Assembly (NCBI RefSeq): GCF_027409185.1 | Contig: NC_084463.1 | Span: 49,098,907 to 49,162,906 of the forward strand | Direction: 5' to 3' | Source of the DNA: Cynocephalus volans | Lineage: Eukaryota; Chordata; Mammalia; Dermoptera; Cynocephalidae | DNA: 64,000 nt | Shown: positions 1 to 11,336 of the stretch, piece by piece | How the letters are laid out: every line of letters starts with the position of its first letter | Numbering within the stretch: the first letter of the stretch is position 1 | Program-made: the position numbers and the translations under genes | Notes under the pieces: generated by a model | The model's database searches: none | What the model was told of the DNA's origin: nothing | What the model saw: only the letters and a program-made list of their open reading frames with translations

Positions 1-830
1 GGGAGGACCCACAGAAAATAAAAGAACTGTTCACTCTTGTGTTCAATACCCACTGCCCCACATGGGGTGATATCCAGTCCCTAATGTGTATATTGTTAAC
101 AGCCGATGAAACGAGACTAGTTATTGACAAGGCTACTGAAGAGGCTTGACAAATACATCAGGAAGATCTTAATGGGACCTCTGACCCAACAACTGCTGTG
201 CCTTTGGTAGACCCTAATTGTGATTCCAGTAATGGGGGAATGCTGAGACTGGCACATTATCATCAATACATTTTGGCTGGCTTAAAGAAAGGGGGAACAA
301 AGTTAATAAGCTTAAACAAAATCCAGGAGTTATGACAGGAGACTAACGAAAGACCTGCACAGTTTTTAGAACAGTGTATCAAGCCTATAGAAAGTATAGT
401 GATGTGGACCCAGAGGCCCCAGAAAATTTGAGGACAGTCAACTTAACATTTATTGGACAGAGTGCCCCTGACATTAGAAAAAACTGCAGAAGCTAGATGG
501 CACTCTTGGTATGAGTCCCTCATCACTGGTGGATATTGCTTTCAAAGTTTACAATGCCAGAGAGGCTAAAAAACCCAGACAGTCTATTATCTTTTTGGAG
601 ACTGCAGATTATAAGAAGAGAGAGGGAAAAAGAGACCCTAGAAGGAGTTTGGGGGCCAATCAATGGGCATACTGTAAACATAACATTGGAAAATCTCATG
701 TCCAAAGTTAGAGAAGGGAAAAGAAAAGAAACAGAAGGAATGAGTACAAAAACAGATGGTGGAAAAAGGAGACTCAGATGAGGAATAAAGAGGCCCAGGG
801 GCTCCTCTCAATCTAAACAAACCAATCACT
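1..830 (+). pseudogene. ERV gag (capsid to nucleocapsid part), broken
   Basis: Translation in short overlapping pieces gives a capsid-like stretch (roughly 1-510) with the spacing of the gammaretroviral major-homology area, then a highly charged Lys/Arg/Glu-rich segment (about 540-780) like a capsid C-terminus and nucleocapsid boundary. In-frame stops occur near 146 (TGA), 334 (TGA) and 428 (TGA). No intact CCHC knuckle is visible before the protease begins near 840. The N-terminal matrix part is outside the window. Identification relies mainly on position directly upstream of a clear protease-RT. Confidence 0.6.
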
Positions 831-1160
831 GTTTCCCCACAGGAACCCTGGGTACAATTGACAGTGAGGAATCAATTAGTCAATTTTCTAATCAACATGA
901 GGGCAATGATCTCTGTGTTAAACACTAGGTTGGCAAAGGACTTTAACCGATCTGTGCCTATAATAGCAGTAACTGGCAAACCCCAACAAAAGACCTTCTT
1001 GCAACTTCTTGAGTGCCATCTAGGGGACAAAACCTTAAGACAAAGCTTCTTGTACCTGCCTGAATGTCCAATTCCTTTGCTAGGTTGTGATTTACTTTGC
1101 AAATTAAATGCTCAAGTAACCTTTTTTTCTGAAGATAAACAGCTAACTACAGGTGTCTCC
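831..1160 (+). pseudogene. ERV aspartic protease, active site lost
   Basis: A retropepsin-like open stretch (codons from 858) followed by an overlapping start into RT. The flanking residues of the active-site loop are recognisable, but the catalytic aspartate is replaced by Asn (AAC at 894-896) and the next two residues of the D-T/S-G motif are Met and Arg. The C-terminal flap-helix motif near 1078-1098 (LLG-x-DLL) is preserved. The changes are all transitions. In the family this enzyme cleaves Gag-Pol as a homodimer; this copy cannot. Confidence 0.75.
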
Positions 1161-2684
1161 TGAACAAGCTCTGCGACTTCACATCCTATTTGCTGAAACT
1201 GAAGATCCACTCATGGACTCATTTCCACCTGAAATCCATGAGAAAGTGAGTACACAAGTCTGGGCAGATGGGATCCTAGGCTATGCAATCAATGTCCCAC
1301 CCCTATCCGCTGAATTAAAGCCTAAGGCATCCATACCAAGAAAGAAACAGTATCCATTGAGGAAAGAAGTTTTAGAGGAGATTCAACCAGTCTTACAGAA
1401 ATTTTTAAAATATGGACTAATTAGACCTTGTCAATCTCCTTACAACACTCCAATATTACCCGTAAAGAAGTCACACATGGGAGAATATCAGTTTGAACAA
1501 GATCTCCGGGCCATTAAGGAAACAGTACAAGATATTCACTGCACTGTTCCTAATGCATATACCTTATTGACCACAATTCCTGGAGATTATGTTTGGTTCT
1601 CTATGTTAGACTTGAAGGATACTTTTTTCTGTATCCCTATAGATGAGAAGTCCCAACAGCTATTTGCCTTTAAATGGCAGGATCCAAAGACAAAAATGAT
1701 TTTTCAATATTGTTGGACTGTGTTACCACAAAGGTTCAAGAATTCTCCTACCCGGTTTGGTGAGGCTTTTGCTCATGACTTAAAGCCTTTACAACTCGAT
1801 GAATGGATTTTACTACTATATATGGATGATATACTGCTAGACAGCCCCACTTATGAAAAATGTTTTAAAAAATACTATAGAAGTGCTACACCACCTTGCC
1901 AAGTGTGGATATAAGGTATCTTCTCAGAAGGCCCAAACTTGCAAGGAAAAGGTTAACTATTTGGGGTTCCAAATACAAAAAGGAAAAAGAAGACTTTTAA
2001 ATGAGAGAAAACAGGGCATAGTGGCCATCAGGACCCCTAATACCCAACACCAATTGTGAGGATTGTGGGGCATGATGGGAGTTTGCCATATTTGGATCCC
2101 CAACTATGGATTTATACTAAGGCCCCTATATGAAGCCTTAAAATGTCTGGACTCTGAACCCCTAGTTTGGACTTTAGAATGTCAACAAGCCTTTGAAACA
2201 CAAAGAACATCTGCAGTTGGCTCCACCTCTAGGCCTTCCTAACCCCAGAAAGACTTTCAAGTTATATGTGCATGAGAGACTGGGGCTGGGGTTAGGAGTT
2301 CTTATTCAAACAGTAGGAGAAAATCCACAACCTATCGCTTACTTCTCCAAACAATTAGATCAGACTATAAAAGGATGGCCCCCATGTTTACGAGCAGTGG
2401 CCACAACATGTGACATACTTCAGGAAGCCAAGAAATTTACGTTGGGACAGCCAATTGCTGTTTATGTGCCTCATCAAGTGCTCACCCTCCTGGAACAGAA
2501 GGGAGGATATTGGCCAACAGTGGGAAGGATGGGAAAATATCAAACAATCTTCCTTGATAATCCTAACATTAGCCTACAAGTTACTACCTCCTTGAATCCA
2601 GGAACCTTACTGCCTTCTTCTGATGAGCTCCCTTTACAGCATCAGTGTGTTGAAGTGTTAAATTTGATTTACTCTAGTAGATGA
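1153..2684 (+). pseudogene. ERV reverse transcriptase, frameshifted
   Basis: A 253-codon block (1153-1914) covers the fingers and palm of a gammaretrovirus-like RT: the PLR/Q-x-Y entry region, the SPYNTPILPV motif near 1435, the LDLKD-F catalytic box near 1606-1625 with its first aspartate, and a YMDD box at 1819-1830. The coding then shifts frame (next block 1853-2059, then 2193-2684), so thumb and connection are broken up. YMDD rather than the usual gammaretroviral YVDD needs only one G-to-A change, consistent with the transition bias elsewhere in the element. The palm block is the best-preserved part of the provirus. Confidence 0.9.
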
Positions 2685-3274
2685 GACCTGCTGATCAGCC
2701 ATTGATGGATCCTTATTGGGAGCTATACATGGATGGCAGCAGTTTTATGGGAGAAGGTAAACACTGCACAGGCTATGCTGTTGTCACTGCTAATCAGGTG
2801 ATAGAAGCCTTTCCCCTCCACACTGGGACTTCAGCCCCCAAAGCCAAACTGATTGCACTCACCCCGGCATTGGAATTATCTCAAGGTCAAAGAGTCAACA
2901 TTTACACCAATTCCAGGTATGCCTTTATGATTTTGCATGCACATGGGGCCATTTGGAAGGAAAGAGGACTGCTAACTTCTGGAAATAAAGATGTGAAATA
3001 CCCTAATGAAATACTAACACTTCTACAGGCAGTTATGTTCTCTGCAGAAGTGGCTGTCATGCACTGTCCTGGGCATCAAAAGAAATATTCTATGATAACC
3101 CAAGGGAGCTGGGCCACTGATAAAGCAGGCAAAGAGGCAGCTAAACAAGCCCCCTTAGTAGGTGATTTAATTCTACTCATAGACCTCACCAGCTTTACAC
3201 CTCAATACACCATTGAGGATCAGGAAAAAGCCAAAGAATGGGGTTTCACATGTGAGGATCATTCCAAGAAGTGA
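2681..3274 (+). pseudogene. ERV RNase H domain, two catalytic residues changed
   Basis: A 197-codon open stretch with the RNase H order: the first acidic site (YMDGSS near 2726), the second-site region (KAKLIAL near 2840), the third-site TNSRYAF near 2906, and the basic/His segment (CPGHQKK near 3063) before a long Ala/Lys-rich end. The second and third acidic residues are replaced by Lys (AAA, 2846-2848) and Asn (AAT, 2909-2911), each one G-to-A step from Glu and Asp. It follows RT directly, as in class I pol. Confidence 0.85.
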
Positions 3275-4330
3275 AAAATAAATAAGACAGGCATGATTTT
3301 GCTTCCTAAGGCACTTGTGTATTTAATTATCAAACATTTACATGAGGGGACTCATTATGGTTGAGATGCCCTGAGAGAATGGCTGCAGCCTCAACTTTAG
3401 GGACCTCATATGAGGAAAATTATTCAGCAAGTAACCAGAGGATGCCAAATATGTGCCAAAAAACATCCTAAAACAGAAGTACACCCAATAAAACAGGGTG
3501 TACAATAGAAAGGCATTTGTCCTTTTGAAGACTGGCAAATAGACCTCACTCAGATGCCCAGAGCTGCTGGGGATTTCAGGTATTTGTTGGTAATGGTAGG
3601 CACCTTCTCAGGGTGGGTAGAAGCCTTTCCCATCTGAAGTGAAAAGGTGACTGAAGTAATAAAAACACTATTAAAGGAAGTAATTCCAATATTTGGGTTG
3701 CCCACCTCAATACAGAGTGATAGTGGACCTGCTTTTGTGGCTGAAGTGCTGCAAGCAGTGAGTAAAAATTTAAAGATCATCTGGAGGCTCCACACCTCCT
3801 GGAGGCCACAATCCACTGGGAAAACTGAAAAGATGAATCAAATCTTGAAAAAGACTTTACCAGACTCTGCCAAGAAACCCACCTTACCTGGGATAAGGCA
3901 TTGCCCCTTGCCGTGCTCCATATTTGAGTAGCATCTAGAAGTGGACTCAAATTGAGTCCTTTTGAAATTGTATTTGAGAGACCTCTCCAAGCTAGGTTAT
4001 ACTTAAGTAATCCAGAATTAGAAAATGAGATCCAAGTGAAATGGTATGTAAGACAGTTACATGAAACTTGTTATTAATTCATCAGTTTGCTCTTTCCAGG
4101 TGCACTTATCCCACTGATGATCCTTTGCACCTTTTTTTTTTCTTACCAGGAGATAAGGTGTTATTGAAGTCTTGGAGAGAACAGGGTCCTGAGCAACAGC
4201 TAAAAGAAAAGTGGGGAGGGCCCTATGACGTTTTATTAACCACCCATTCTGCCTTAAAGCTTTCAGGTATAAAGCCCTGGGTTCATCACACATGAGTCAA
4301 AAAGGCACCTGCTGAAGAAAATACAGGAAC
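3275..4330 (+). pseudogene. ERV integrase, broken by stops
   Basis: The zinc-binding HHCC region is at about 3325-3470 (two His spaced before a C-x2-C near 3448-3460). The catalytic core runs about 3525-3850, with the first Asp in DWQIDLTQ, the second in QSDSGPAF and the Glu in GKTEKMN, so the DDE triad itself survives. A GPY/F-like segment at about 4210-4295 marks the C-terminal DNA-binding module. Stops occur at 3361, 3508 and 3637 and again near 3930. A T-run at 4130-4142 lies between core and C-terminus and may be an insertion. Confidence 0.85.
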
Positions 4331-4439
4331 AGAGAGCTCCAAACCTCAGTGGAGTTATAATCCAGTGGAAGACCTAAAATACCTGTTCAGGAAAGTTAAA
4401 TAAACGGTTTTATTATTATCGTTTTAATGTAATTAATAG

Positions 4440-6500
4440 AAGATGCTTTTAGATTCTACCTTGTTTCCCATGGTCCTTTCTATCTGTATGACACCCCCTC
4501 CACCACTTTTTAAGCCTGAAGAATATTTTGGGGAAGTTGCCAATCTTACAGATTTCCCTGTGGGAAAAGTATATATCGTATGGTGTGATTTTGACAATGA
4601 TGTAATGAAAGGTACCAGATGGAACAGCTCAATTTTGAATTTACTAAAGGAAATCCTTTCCTGGGATACCTTTACTTCAAAAGCTATAGAAAATATGACT
4701 TGTTACAAGAGTATTTGCCCAACAACGACACTGATAAACTATTAGAGAATTCTGATCAGAAAGAGCATTGTGTTACTATAGAAACTAATGATCAGAGGCT
4801 TAGAACTTTGCTTGGGTATAACGGGAAAAGGACAGCAGCTTCATGTGTATTCTGCCACAGTATGATGTGCTCAAAATCTCCTCAGTCTTGTACTTGTGGA
4901 TGGATGCCCATGACCCCGGATAATAAAACTCTTAAAAATAAATTTATGGGAATAACATGGTGGGCAGAGATACCTGACAGTACAAACTTGACCGTTAGAT
5001 CAGGTCAACTGTGGGAAGCTTTATGGAATACCCAGACAAAAGCCAACTTGGCAGTAACATCCACTCACCTAACAGTGGTTTGGGACACCCAGAGATTCTG
5101 GATCAATTCTATATATCCTAATTCCACTGAGGCTACTAATATAATTTGGCAGCAACATTCGTGGTGGATACACTAGAACTGGCCCCCACAGAGACTGAAA
5201 AGAGATCTCATAGGGGGAATAGGAACAGGATTAGGCATTATGAGACAAGCAGAATTTGCAGCCACAGAAGAAAGGCATTCTCTAGGAAAACCCTCTTTAT
5301 CCAAGATAGGACATATAGAAGGGATATTATACCAAGAAGAACAGAAAAGCTGGAAAGCAGCAAAAAAGGATAATGAGGTCCTTATCAAATGGATAGAAAA
5401 AACCAACAAATCATACAATCTTATTCTGAAACTCAGAGATGGAACATGCATGCACCCGAACCCAATGGGCACTAATGACCATACTGATACAAATGGAATC
5501 TGAAATAGGTATGAGACAATGGACCACTATACTCAGAGCCGACATCCCATCTCAACCTTTGGGAGGCTTATGGCCCCCCTGCCTTATAGCAATTCCTGGA
5601 TGATAAATGTGACCTTAGGTACTGTGTTCTTAAAGCCCAGGTGCCTAAACTAAATAGAACCCAGAGTTAGTAATTCAATTAGCAGGCATTGGGATGATTG
5701 TCAATCACACCAAAGTCCTTCCTATGGGAAGTCATTGGGCTATTCTAACTGATTCAAACACATGGAATCCTATTTCTCTTTCTGACTATGAGAATAAGAG
5801 GGGACAATGGCTTTGCCTTCAATTTACTTGGAACTCTGATACCTCCCAAGTATGGCCTTTAGTATCAACTCCTATGAGCCACAACATCTGGTATATGGGA
5901 AAGGGTCATTTTTGTTGGGAGGGTCAATACAACACCACAGTGAAGCTGTTTGATTACTCCTGTAAAGAATCTTCCTTCCCCATCTCTAAAACTGGCATCT
6001 GGTGTAATACAATGGTCATGGGAAATATAAGTTTGCCTGCTGTAAATAAATCCCATGATAACTTAGATATTGAAGACAAATTGTTCCTTAAGAACAATTT
6101 ATATCCCTCTCAGGATGTCATTTCCATGGAAACTAAATGGCCACAAGAGGAATTATGACTTTTAGATGCTGACTTAGAATGAGTTTTACAAACCTCCAAT
6201 GAGGTCTACCATAAAGTTCAAATGACAGTAGATGATGAATGGAAACATATCCTGAACCTAATAAAGGAATACAGCAATGCCAGCAGAGGGGTTTGGGGAT
6301 GGTGAGAATGTTTATTACCCACTCACTCTTTATATATAACTCTTGGGTGAATCGTTTTTACAATAATCATGTTAATCCTTATTATTTTATTCATATACAT
6401 TTTATACAAATGTTTCAAAGGAAAGAAAACTATGCAAAAGAAGATCAAAAACTCAGAACAGAAAGCTACGTCTTATTACCCCAAAGATGAAGAAAGGAAC
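4440..6500 (+). pseudogene. ERV envelope, divergent and broken
   Basis: The region downstream of integrase and upstream of the 3' LTR holds several overlapping open blocks (4443-4745, 4619-5176, 5240-5503, 5694-6158) rich in N-x-S/T sites, Trp and Cys, as expected of a surface glycoprotein. A Gly-rich hydrophobic patch near 5210-5245 could be a fusion peptide. A strongly hydrophobic run near 6345-6415, followed by a Lys-rich tail to about 6490, looks like the membrane anchor and cytoplasmic tail. I could not see the CX6CC or immunosuppressive-domain motif typical of gammaretroviral TM subunits. Frames change at least three times. Confidence 0.7.
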
Positions 6501-6697
6501 TAAAGAATATTTCTCCCACCATGTCAAGAAATTCCATTGTAAGATAAATTGTATGATACCCTCCCTCCGCAGGAGGTAGTGAGGCAACAACTGTGGCCCA
6601 TATCCATAGAAATGGATAGAATGATTGACGGCAGGGCATTGAAACGGAACTTAGCCAGAAAAACAACCATCTTTGGGGTAACTAAGACCAAGCAGAA

Positions 6698-7384
6698 TGT
6701 TACAGTCAGCCCTTACCTTGGAAACTGATAATTATCAATTCCTTGAAGTTAGCAGAAGAATCGAGAAACCGCCAGGAGATGAAATCAACAGCTCTTATGT
6801 CAATTTACTTCAGAGGGGTGCACCTGCAATTAAGGGCTGAAAGTAACTTTCTTGTTTTTCTAACCTCTCTAATTGGCTGCAAACAAGAGGAGACATAAGA
6901 GAGAGGCAAGACAACCTTGCTCGTTGTAAACTCTCCCTCTTACTTAAAGGAAAATTGCATCCACATTAATTCAAAATCCTAGTCAAGTATTTTTATGATA
7001 TTTGACTGAGGTTATTTTCCTTGAGCTCTCCCTAAGAGGTAAGGACACCAACCTCAAGGTAACATCAAGGATTTGAAACTGACCACAGACTGTGTGACGC
7101 TGAAGTTTCCACTCCATCATGGATCCCTGACTTTTGATTCAGACCATCTGCTGCTCCCAGACTCTCCCCCACTTTTTACTTTAGCACAAAGACCCTTTCT
7201 CATCTTCCTGCCTCTTCTCCTTTATAAATCCCAGAATAGGCATCAGAAGTTGGGGTGATTTTAGCTGGTAATTCCCCAGATGCTGGTTATCTGAATAAAC
7301 CTTCTCATCCTTGCACCAACTTCTGGACATTTGAGTCATTTGTTTAATGCAAGAGGGCAAGCTGAGCCTGGTCTGGCAGTAACA
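6698..7384 (+). repeat. 3' LTR of the class I ERV (687 bp)
   Basis: It starts TGTTACAGTCAG and ends CTGGCAGTAACA, an imperfect inverted terminal pair (TGTTAC/GTAACA plus CAG/CTG). Inside, TATAAAT at 7223-7229 and AATAAA at 7294-7299 have the spacing expected of U3-R. The boundary fits env ending near 6500 with a degenerate purine-rich stretch before it. The 5' LTR would be needed for dating and is outside the window. Confidence 0.75.
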
Positions 7385-7404
7385 GCATCTCATGTGCAAG
7401 GGTT

Positions 7405-8285
7405 ACAAGACTTACTATTAAGATGTCAGTACTATCCCAAAGGATGTACAAATTTGATGCAATTCCTATCACAAGCCCCATGATATTTCTCAAAGAGAAA
7501 TAGAAGGCAACATCCTAAAATTAACAGAATCTCAAGGAATGCCAAATAGCCAAAACAAAAGAAAAAGAACAACAAAGTTGGAAGTGTCACCCTTCTTGAT
7601 TTCAAAACTTACTCAAAAGTACAGTAATCAAAACATTGAGGTACTGGCATAAAGACAGGCATGTGCACCAATGGAAAAGATAGGGAGCCCAGAAAGATAC
7701 CCTCATATATAAAATAAAATGATTTTCAACAGCCAAGATCATTCAGTGGGAAAGGAATTCCATGGAAAAAATGGAGCTGGTAAAACTGAATATTCACATG
7801 CAGAAGTATAAAGCTGGCCCCTTGAGTCAAAGACCTAAAAGAAAGAGCTAAAACTAAACAACTCTTAGAAGTAATATAGGACAAAAGTTTCACCACATTG
7901 TACGTGGTAATTATTTCTTGGATATGACACCACAAACTCTGTCAGCAACAACAAAAAATATACAAATTTGATTTCATCTCAATTAAAAACATTTGTCCCT
8001 CAGAGGACACTATCAACAGAGTGAAAAGGTAACAGGTAGAATGGTAGAAAATTTTTCAGATCATATATTTGGCAAGGTGTTAATATCTAGAACGGATAAA
8101 GAAAAAAGCATTTGACAAAGTTCAACACCCCTTCACAATGAAAACAATAAACTAGAAACAGAAGGGAAATTCCTCAAAATACTATATGACATCTATGAAA
8201 ACACCCACAACCCACATCATACTTGATGCTGAGAGACTGAATGCTGTCTCCCTAATATCAGAAACAAGACAACAATGTCTGCTCT
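7405..8285 (+). mobile_element. L1 ORF2 fragments
   Basis: 7405-8100 matches the L1 ORF2 3' half by its word order (strand-transfer region with repeated Asn/Lys codons). 8101-8285 resembles an ORF2 segment that normally lies upstream of it, so the two pieces are out of order and are probably separate insertions or a rearranged copy. No open frame of useful length remains. Confidence 0.65.
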
Positions 8286-9080
8286 TGTAGAGGGTTAGCA
8301 ATCTTGATTCTCATTTGATTTTAGAATAGGGTTTTTAGGTAAATGCATGTATGGGTAAAAAGCCCTTGGGTAGGAGACCATAGTTTACAGATAGAGGGTA
8401 AAAGCCCATCTAATCAACTCTTAGGTATGGGATTGTATGCTTTAATGATTTTAGCATTAACAGGTGGTTGTCATACTGATCCTATTAAGAAATTTTAAGA
8501 ATTACTGAAGGGAAAGATGTGAAAAAAATGTTTGCTATGGGCAAGATGTCTGTTAGGGGAAATTTCAGAAATAATTATACTTAGATTTTATCATAAGAAT
8601 GTAACTCTCGCTTAAGGAGAGGTTATACTTTAGATAATGAGCCAGTTGGACCAACTTAACTTTTCACTAATTGTACTTTGGAATGTCACACTATTAATCT
8701 TACTGATGTTACTAATTTCCATTGTTTAAGTATACTTAGCCATAGATAACTTTTGTAATGCAGCCCATGTCCTTGTGTCCCTTTGTAATGATCGAATCAA
8801 CTGAATTTTCTCATGAGACTTCCTTGGCTTTACAATAAAAAACAAAAGCTAACTTTGAATGAGAGCTGTGCACCCAATTTTCTCCTTCTAACAAAGGCGT
8901 TGCTGGGGTGCAGACCCTTTGGGCTTCTTATCGCATTCATGGTGCTTTGAGTAATATTTTTTTTGTCTCCGTTACACGGTGGCAAGTGGAACATGCTCTC
9001 ACCACTTCTATTTATCATGGAAACAAAGGTGCTACCAGGGAAAATAGGCACAAAGGAAAGTAATCCAAATTTTAAAGAGC
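8286..9080 (+). pseudogene. Env-like retroviral remnant, unrelated to the first ERV
   Basis: Short in-frame pieces carry several N-x-S/T sites close to Cys residues (about 8668-8730) and, at about 8430-8480, a short hydrophobic leader-like segment. A second open piece runs about 8895-9060. The composition is glycoprotein-like but frames are broken every 50-150 bases. It does not align by eye with the env at 4.4-6.5 kb. The retroviral genus cannot be assigned from sequence alone; it may also be a non-coding LTR remnant. Confidence 0.35.
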
Positions 9081-9604
9081 ATACACTCACAACCCCCCCA
9101 ATACATACAAAATCACATAGACTGTGTCACCACACATACAGGTGGGTGCACCCACACAGATACAAAACTCACTGACCCTTAGAGATAACAGACAAAGGAT
9201 GCCAAGAAATGCTCAGAGAGACACACACAGCCCAGGCCTCTGCACTATTCACCACATTTGTCTCCCTCTTCAGCAATAACCACCATCTGACACACTGTGT
9301 ATTTTACTTCTACCCCTCATCTCTTATTTCCTAGAATGCCAGCTTCAAGTGAACAGGGACATTTGTTCAGTTTTATTCTCAGTGGCACCTACTGGAAGGG
9401 CTGTTACACAGAAGAGCAGCACTTGATAAATCACTGGGCTCCAACACACACACAGGTTTTACACAAACGTCATCATAGACCCATATCCACTCAATTTGCA
9501 CAGAGCGAACTGTTCTCATTCCCATCCCATGGGGCAGAGAGGTATGTCTTGGACCCTAAACCAATTCCTAAGTGTGGGTTTGCCTAAATGAGTTGAAAAT
9601 GTAG
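9081..9604. other. No recognised feature
   Basis: CA-rich, moderately unique sequence with CACA runs near 9080-9230. No splice-framed open reading frame, KRAB or repeat consensus recognised. Confidence 0.4.
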
Positions 9605-10080
9605 GTCCACACAAAACCATGCACAGGGATGTTGACAGCAGCATTGTTGATTATTTTCATAACTTGGAAGCAACCAACATGAAGATGTGTTCACCAAAGT
9701 TGGAGATACAAAATTAACACACAAAAACAACTACACTTCTATACACTTGCAATAAAATATTTGAAAATACAATTAAGAAAATAAATCTATTTAGAATAGC
9801 ACCCAAAGAATAAATACATAGGAAGAAATTTTTTTAAAGTACAAAATTTATACTCTGAAAACTACAAACCTTTTGAAAAATGCTAAAGATCTAAATAAAT
9901 GGAAAACCATCCCATGTTCATGGATCAGAAGGTTTAATATTATTAAGGTGGCAATACTCCCCCAAACAATGTATGGTTCGATGCAATCTTTATCAGAATG
10001 CCAGACATTCAAGAAAATCTCTGTGAAAATATGGGCTACACAAACCTAAAAAAAATCAAAGACTTACAGTGACTACACAC
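9605..10080 (+). mobile_element. Old L1 fragments
   Basis: 9605-9690 resembles the L1 ORF2 C-terminal region. 9700-10080 resembles a slightly more upstream ORF2 stretch ending with the segment around 'cccatgttcatggatcag'. Many substitutions suggest an old subfamily. Confidence 0.55.
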
Positions 10081-10690
10081 AACATGTAATACAGTCTCTG
10101 CAGAAATACTTTTGAAAAGTCACTAAACGAATGGACAACTGCACCTTTCAAGAAACAACAGTCACAAACACAAGTGTCAAGTTAGGCCATCCTATCACTT
10201 GGGACATCCTCTCACCCCATCTAGCTCACTGAAGAAATCAATGACCACCCTCCCTGGAGACCCTGCACTCTGCCCCCACCCCACCTTGTGTCCAAAGAGA
10301 ACTTTGCTTTGCAGGTTTTTGCACCACCTTGCTGGTGTGGGTTTCCCTTGTTTTTTGGGATAGATTTTCTTTCTTCACAAATCTGAGAGACTCCAGAGGA
10401 CAGAAATAATTTCTGTCATTTCCTCTCAATACCAGCATCTGATTGGCTGACCACCAGTTTGTCTACAAGGAATAAAACTGGGGTTAGGGAAAGAAAAGCT
10501 TAATGTCCAAGGGGTTATGTTTTTAGGTGAAGGGCAGGCCAGGAGATTCCCACCAGTGCCAGGACAACCAGTTGCTCCCCTGAGAAGCTCCATCCAGCCC
10601 CACACATCAGGCTGTCTTCTGAGAGGAGATGACACAGGGGCTGATGTCCACTAGACAATCCAAGAGATATGGCTGCCATGCACACATTGT
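10081..10690. other. No recognised feature
   Basis: Mixed-composition sequence between an L1 fragment and the hairpin at 10.7 kb. Short open frames on the minus strand look random. No repeat consensus recognised. Confidence 0.4.
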
Positions 10691-10697
10691 GTCAGCC

Positions 10698-10792
10698 ACA
10701 GAAAGCTTCGATACCCAGGGCAAGAAGATAGGAGGGTGGCTGAAAACACACCATCCTCCTATCTTCCTGTCCTGGGTATCGAAGCTGTCTGT
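10698..10792. ncRNA. Candidate hairpin RNA (pre-miRNA-like inverted repeat)
   Basis: The arms 10704-10739 and 10751-10786 pair over 36 positions with one mismatch (A/C) and two G-T wobbles, closed by an 11-nt loop (ctgaaaacaca). After one A/G mismatch the stem gains five more pairs (ACAGA 10698-10702 with TCTGT 10788-10792). A 95-nt hairpin with this pairing has the size of a microRNA precursor or a very short MITE. It lies 45 bp upstream of a tRNA-derived SINE, with a candidate TATA-like 'tataaaa' in between at 10814. Either strand could fold. Transcription is not shown by the sequence. Confidence 0.45.
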
Positions 10793-10836
10793 CAATTTTC
10801 CAAAGAGGACCTCTATAAAAAAGATTTTCTTGGACT

Positions 10837-10935
10837 GGCCAGTTAGCTCAGTGGGTAAGAGCACAGCCTTATAGCACAAAGGTCATGGGTTCAGATCCCC
10901 ATACCAGCCAGCCATCAAAAGAGAAAAGACAAAAT
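10837..10935 (+). mobile_element. tRNA-Ile-like SINE (monomer)
   Basis: It begins GGCCAGTTAGCTCAGTGGG (A box) and contains GGTTCAGATCC (B box with one inserted base), then an A-rich tail at 10913-10935. The order is that of tRNA-Ile, but the anticodon stem does not pair and the T loop has an insertion, so it is a retroposed SINE unit, not a tRNA gene. It resembles the head unit of the dimeric SINEs at 42, 43 and 47 kb but lacks their second unit. Confidence 0.7.
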
Positions 10936-11336
10936 TTTTGATAAGGTGTCTGTGCCTAGGGATGATACTAGGAGGTGAGGCACAAAGATATTTTATAGCA
11001 GAGTGGGAGGTAATTATTCTCTGCTTTTCTCTCATATGAAATGCTCAAAAACAAAAAACCAAATATTTTAAAAAGAGCCATCAATTGCTCTGTGAAAGTA
11101 TGATGAACAATTAAAATACTGTTTCTCTTTGAAATTTACAATAATAAACAAATAGTTGACAACGTTGTGAATTGGAGACAAGAAGTTGGCTTTGGGAATG
11201 TGGAGAAGGAACTGGAAATTTCGGGTTTTACTGCAAGCTCTTGAAGAGGGTAGGCTGAGGGGACAGGGGACTGGATTTGAGACTCTGCTTTCCATACAAT
11301 TGAAAAAGGCAGGGGGAGGCCAGCCCCACTTTGGAG
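10936..11336. other. No recognised feature
   Basis: AT-rich sequence between the SINE and the LTR. It has no coding frame above background, and no repeat consensus was recognised. Confidence 0.35.

Larger units (their letters stand above)
1..7384 (+). mobile_element. Class I endogenous retrovirus, 5' end outside window
   Basis: A provirus relic in the order gag, protease, RT, RNase H, integrase, env, 3' LTR. The 5' LTR, primer-binding site and start of gag lie left of the window, so the primer-tRNA class cannot be read. Class I (gammaretrovirus-like) assignment rests on the single protease-pol reading order, the RNase H and integrase motifs, and a GPY/F-type module at the integrase C-terminus (about 4210-4295). 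Each domain is interrupted by stops or frameshifts, so this copy cannot make an intact product. The env is not of a type I recognise. The 3' LTR boundary is well supported by matching inverted ends. Confidence 0.9.

Noticed and set aside
10837..10913. tRNA-Ile gene
   Set aside because: The anticodon stem does not pair and the T loop has an inserted base; the A tail marks a SINE.
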